From the NCBI RefSeq assembly GCF_964199755.1, contig NC_133914.1:2170001-2234000 (forward strand): 64,000 bases of DNA, given 5' to 3'. Below are positions 61,301-64,000 of the stretch, one piece after another. The position numbers and the translations under genes are program-made. Source of the stretch: Larus michahellis (Eukaryota > Chordata > Aves > Charadriiformes > Laridae). The notes under the pieces were generated by a model. That model was not told where the DNA came from and did no database searches. It saw only the letters and a program-made list of their open reading frames with translations. The stretch's first letter is position 1. Each line of letters opens with the position of its first letter.

Positions 61301-61909
61301 GCAGGGTGAGGTTGGACACCTCGGTGCCACCCGGGCCCCGGCGCTGGCTCCCAGCCATGGGCTCATTGTCCAGCATCCAGGTGATTCGGACCTTCCCCTG
61401 CTCCAAGCCACGGCAGAGCTCGCTCTGGATGGTGCAGGATGCCGTGACGGCCGAGCCCAGGGGCACAATGGGTGAGCCCACGGCTACCGAGGCACAGCCC
61501 AGGGTCCCTGCAGGCAGGAAAAATGCGTCACATCCAGGGCATGGCTATGACAAAGCCATCTCAGTGTGTTAGCACCCAGGCAGGACGGAGGGATGAGTGT
61601 CTCTTCCCTGAGACGGGCCCCCCAGCTGCCGGAGAGGAAGAGCGGGCGTTGGGCAAGCCTGCTGGCACACGCCAGGCCCCATCCTGCCAGTGCCAGCCGT
61701 GCCGCCGCCGCCGCTCCCACCCGCCCGCAGCAGCCCCGGCATGCTGCGGCCACGGCCGGTCCGGGCAGGAGGGACGGGCGCTAGGTGCACAGGGACAGTG
61801 CGGGGCACATGGCTGCAGGGCGGGATGGACCCCACTCACCGCCCGGGTGGAGGAGCAGGAGCAGGGAGAGCCGCAGCAGGAAGGGTGTCCCGGCACCGTG
61901 CCTGGCCAT
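55366..61909 (-). CDS. CSF3R: CSF3R, granulocyte colony-stimulating factor receptor
   Basis: Fifteen coding exons in transcript order: 61840-61909 (exon from 61935), 61208-61507, 60723-60846, 60414-60583, 59470-59624, 58717-58870, 58542-58624, 58221-58434, 57741-57929, 57363-57464, 56911-57057, 56553-56693, 56342-56432, 56027-56108, 55366-55857. The sum is 2514 nt, 837 aa; human is 836. Order: signal peptide (about 1-23, LLRLSLLLLLHPG), Ig-like domain (about 24-122), cytokine-receptor homology region with WSEWS at 310-314, three fibronectin III domains (about 325-615), transmembrane helix (about 623-642), then a 191-residue tail. Box 1 is WPNVPDP at 653-659. Tail tyrosines include Y720 (YVQQ), Y770 (YLRS) and Y790 (YQNL), matching the human STAT3, SOCS3 and GRB2/SHC contexts. 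It is the dimeric G-CSF receptor of neutrophils and their precursors and signals through JAK/STAT. The start codon has a strong Kozak context (GAGACCATGG). Confidence 0.97.
60085..60345. other. AT-rich island in a CSF3R intron
   Basis: About 260 bp of AT-rich, non-repetitive sequence lies in an intron (between exons at 59624 and 60414) whose surroundings are strongly GC-rich. It contains TTTTATAAATAGTTTATAGG and GTAATCAATTGCTGG. It is not a recognised transposon. Such islands in compact bird genes are often conserved regulatory DNA, which is inference here. Confidence 0.35.
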
Positions 61910-62867
61910 GGTCTCCTCCGTGGCTTTGGCATCACCTGGAATGGAGAGAGCAGCTCGTCCCGGCAGGTCAGGAAGGGGCTGGGGACGAGGCGGGCTGGAA
62001 GAGCCGTGCTGCCACTGTCACCAACGCTTCCTGGAGCAAAATGTCCTTTTGCCATCAGAGGCAGCCTCTCCCCTGCAGCCCTTCTGCGCCGCTGACACCT
62101 CCGCCCCCAGGCTCGGCAGCCCACGCTGCTGCAGGCACCGGTGTGGAAAAGCGCGGCGGTGAGGGGCCGCGGCGGGGGCCCCTCGGGCACAGCCTGCCGC
62201 CGGCGCTCGGCCCCACGCACGCCCATCCTGGGGCGCATTGCCCCATGGCTGGCCGCAGGCTGATTTTATCTCAGGTGCCTTCAGCCTCTGCCGGGCAGGG
62301 ATTTGCGGTTTCAGGGAGGGCTCGTGCTGGGGCTTGGGGTGTCAGAGCTGATCAGCTGAAAGAAGGCAACGAATGAATGACGGCAGCACAGCGGGGCTGG
62401 CCAGAGACGTGGGGTCCTGCCTGTGCCCCCCCTTCTGCTGTCCCCTCCCGCTGCCCCCCCCGCCTGCTGGTGGGCATGGCCCCGGGAGCGGTGTCTGCCT
62501 CTGCCCTGCCCTGCCATCGGCTCATCCTCTGCCCTGGGCTGGTCCCAGCTGCGTCCTCGTCACTGCCGGGCACTTGCCCCAGGAGGAGCTGCCTACGCTG
62601 CGCCCGGCTCTGGGTGCCCACAGCTCCTCTCCCCCCCGAGCTGACCTGCGGAGGCAGATGAGGGACCCAAGTGTGGGAAATGGGGGAGCAGCCACCTCCA
62701 AGCACCGGGCACGTGCGGCTGTCCCAGGCAGGAGACAGGGCACAGCCACAGACGAGGGGCTCAGCCGGACCCAAGCACCGTGCAACCCATCCCTACCCCA
62801 GCACCATCCCTACCTCGCCTCCATCTCTACCTCTCCTCGGCGCCCGGTGTGTCCGGCCGCTGCTCAC

Positions 62868-63006
62868 CGTCCGCTCCGAGCGCCAGCCTCCGGCTGCCGG
62901 CGGCTCGCCGTGCTCAGCCCGTTTGCTAACATGCTGCTTTCACCGTTAGTTCCTCAAAACCAGTGCCGTTAATTGCTGTGACTCTCTGAAGAAGGTGATT
63001 GCAAAA
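62868..63006 (-). promoter_or_regulatory. CSF3R: Probable CSF3R first exon and myeloid promoter
   Basis: A good donor (GGACG|GTGAGC) ends a candidate untranslated exon at 62868. Upstream on the - strand are GAGGAA (62950-62955), the PU.1 core, within TTTTGAGGAACTAA, and a C/EBP-like site read on + as ATTGCAAAA (62998-63006). The human CSF3R promoter is known to be driven by C/EBPalpha just upstream of the start and PU.1 just downstream. The same order and similar spacing support a start near 62960-62980. No TATA box was seen. Confidence 0.5.
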
Positions 63007-63009
63007 CAC

Positions 63010-64000
63010 TTCCCTGAAGGCTGCGACCGCCTCGCTCGCTGCAGGAAGGAAAGCCCAGCGGCACGCACGCATCCAGCGGCGGGAGCAGCGCCCGGCCTCC
63101 CACCCTGCCTGCTCCAGCAGCCGGGACGTGGCACAGCCAGGACGTGGCACGGGCGGCTCCTTGCTGCGACTGCCCTGGGACCACGGGGCTGGGCAGGGGG
63201 ACAGGGCAGGGGGACACGGCTGGGGCATGTGGGACCCAGCCATGGCTGCCAGCGCAGCGTGATGCCGCCTGGGCACAGCTCACATCCCCCAGCCTGCGCC
63301 GGGGTCCTCGCCGGGCACTCTCCGTGGGGGGACTGGGCTCATCCCCCCATCCTCGTCCCTCTGAGCTTCATTCCTCTCCCAGGATACGCTCGCCAGCCCC
63401 CCGCCCGGTGCCCGGGGACAGCACCGCTGCCCCTGGCTGGGCTGTCTCCCAAAGCCTGGCCCAGGGAGAGAGCTGCCCTGCGAAGCCCCGTCTGACCCAA
63501 GTTGTCCGTGTTCACACCACATAGTCCAGCTTGGCCCAGCGTGAGGGGACCATGAGTCACCCCAAGGGCAACCCAAGACTCGACCTTCCCACTGGTACCT
63601 CCCCGTGCCAACCATTAACCCAGGTTTTTCCAGCAGCCCCTTGCCCAGGGCCCTGCCCCGGGGGGCTCCCTGCCGGGACGCAGGCAGCTCTGCCCACCCG
63701 TGCCAGGCTGGCACCGCAGCCCCGGCCGGGGAACCCCGTGTCCCGTGGGACGGGACTGGAGCATGGGGGTAAACAGGGGATTGCCCAACCCGCGCCGCAC
63801 TCGTAGCCTTCGCAACGGGGGCGGCTGTTGTGCAAACGGCTGTTTACTACGGGATTTGTAGCACGCGTTTCGCCTCCGGCGGCGCGTTAATCAGTGCTCA
63901 CGCAACCCAATGCTGCAAACAACCGTGGGGCCAGAGCAGCCCCCCCACCCCGCCGACATCCCCCAGGAGGCAGGGTGGCCACAGGGGAGCATCCCAGGGA
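63010..64000. other. Region upstream of CSF3R
   Basis: GC-rich sequence with many overlapping frames on both strands, none resembling a known protein. In human the next gene is GRIK3, at some distance. I see nothing definite here. Confidence 0.5.

Noticed and set aside
1-64000. Endogenous retrovirus, other LTR element, DNA transposon, tRNA, rRNA or CRISPR array
   Set aside because: I saw no LTR pair, retroviral or transposase motifs, tRNA clover-leaf signature or regularly spaced repeats with unique spacers; only CR1 LINE fragments and simple or tandem repeats were found.

Overview
The window is vertebrate nuclear DNA, almost certainly from a bird. Three clear fragments of the avian LINE family CR1 lie in introns, introns are compact, GC-rich CpG-island promoters alternate with AT-rich introns, and the gene order matches human 1p34.3 (SH3D21, EVA1B, STK40, LSM10, OSCP1, MRPS15, CSF3R). 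From memory, the chicken copy of this block is on a GC-rich microchromosome. No bacterial, viral, CRISPR or biosynthetic content was seen.

Layout: 1-2690 holds the 3' part of SH3D21, the only + strand gene. 2690-4158 is a convergent intergenic gap with a 20-bp minisatellite and a cluster of E-box and MEF2-like motifs. From 4159 to the end every gene is on the - strand, head to tail: EVA1B (coding 4159-4752), STK40 (9858-23698 with a distant first exon at 33130), LSM10 (34627-34998), OSCP1 (35705-46998), MRPS15 (47971-55005) and CSF3R (55366-61909, probable first exon near 62870-62960).

I derived exon structures by hand from splice consensus, phase continuity and remembered human protein sequences. 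Summed coding lengths give STK40 435 aa, OSCP1 389 aa, LSM10 123 aa, MRPS15 246 aa, CSF3R 837 aa and EVA1B 160 aa, each equal or close to the human length as I recall it. All phases join without a break.

The genes do not form a pathway. STK40 is a pseudokinase adaptor for the COP1 ubiquitin ligase, LSM10 a U7 snRNP Sm-like protein for histone mRNA processing, OSCP1 a transport or cilium-associated protein, MRPS15 a mitoribosomal protein, CSF3R the G-CSF receptor, and EVA1B a small membrane protein. Neighbouring transcripts are packed tightly: the OSCP1 poly(A) signal is 6 nt past its stop and abuts the LSM10 promoter region, and the CSF3R poly(A) signal is about 210 bp from the MRPS15 start codon.

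I found no wholly new system. The observations most worth checking are: a 168-codon open frame in OSCP1 intron 1 that joins exon 1 in phase through a good acceptor; a conserved 30-nt OSCP1 microexon; a six-copy CCAAT array upstream of STK40; a C/EBP plus PU.1 arrangement at the presumed CSF3R promoter; a repeat in LSM10 intron 1 whose units carry 5' splice sites; and possible N-terminal extensions of STK40 and EVA1B.
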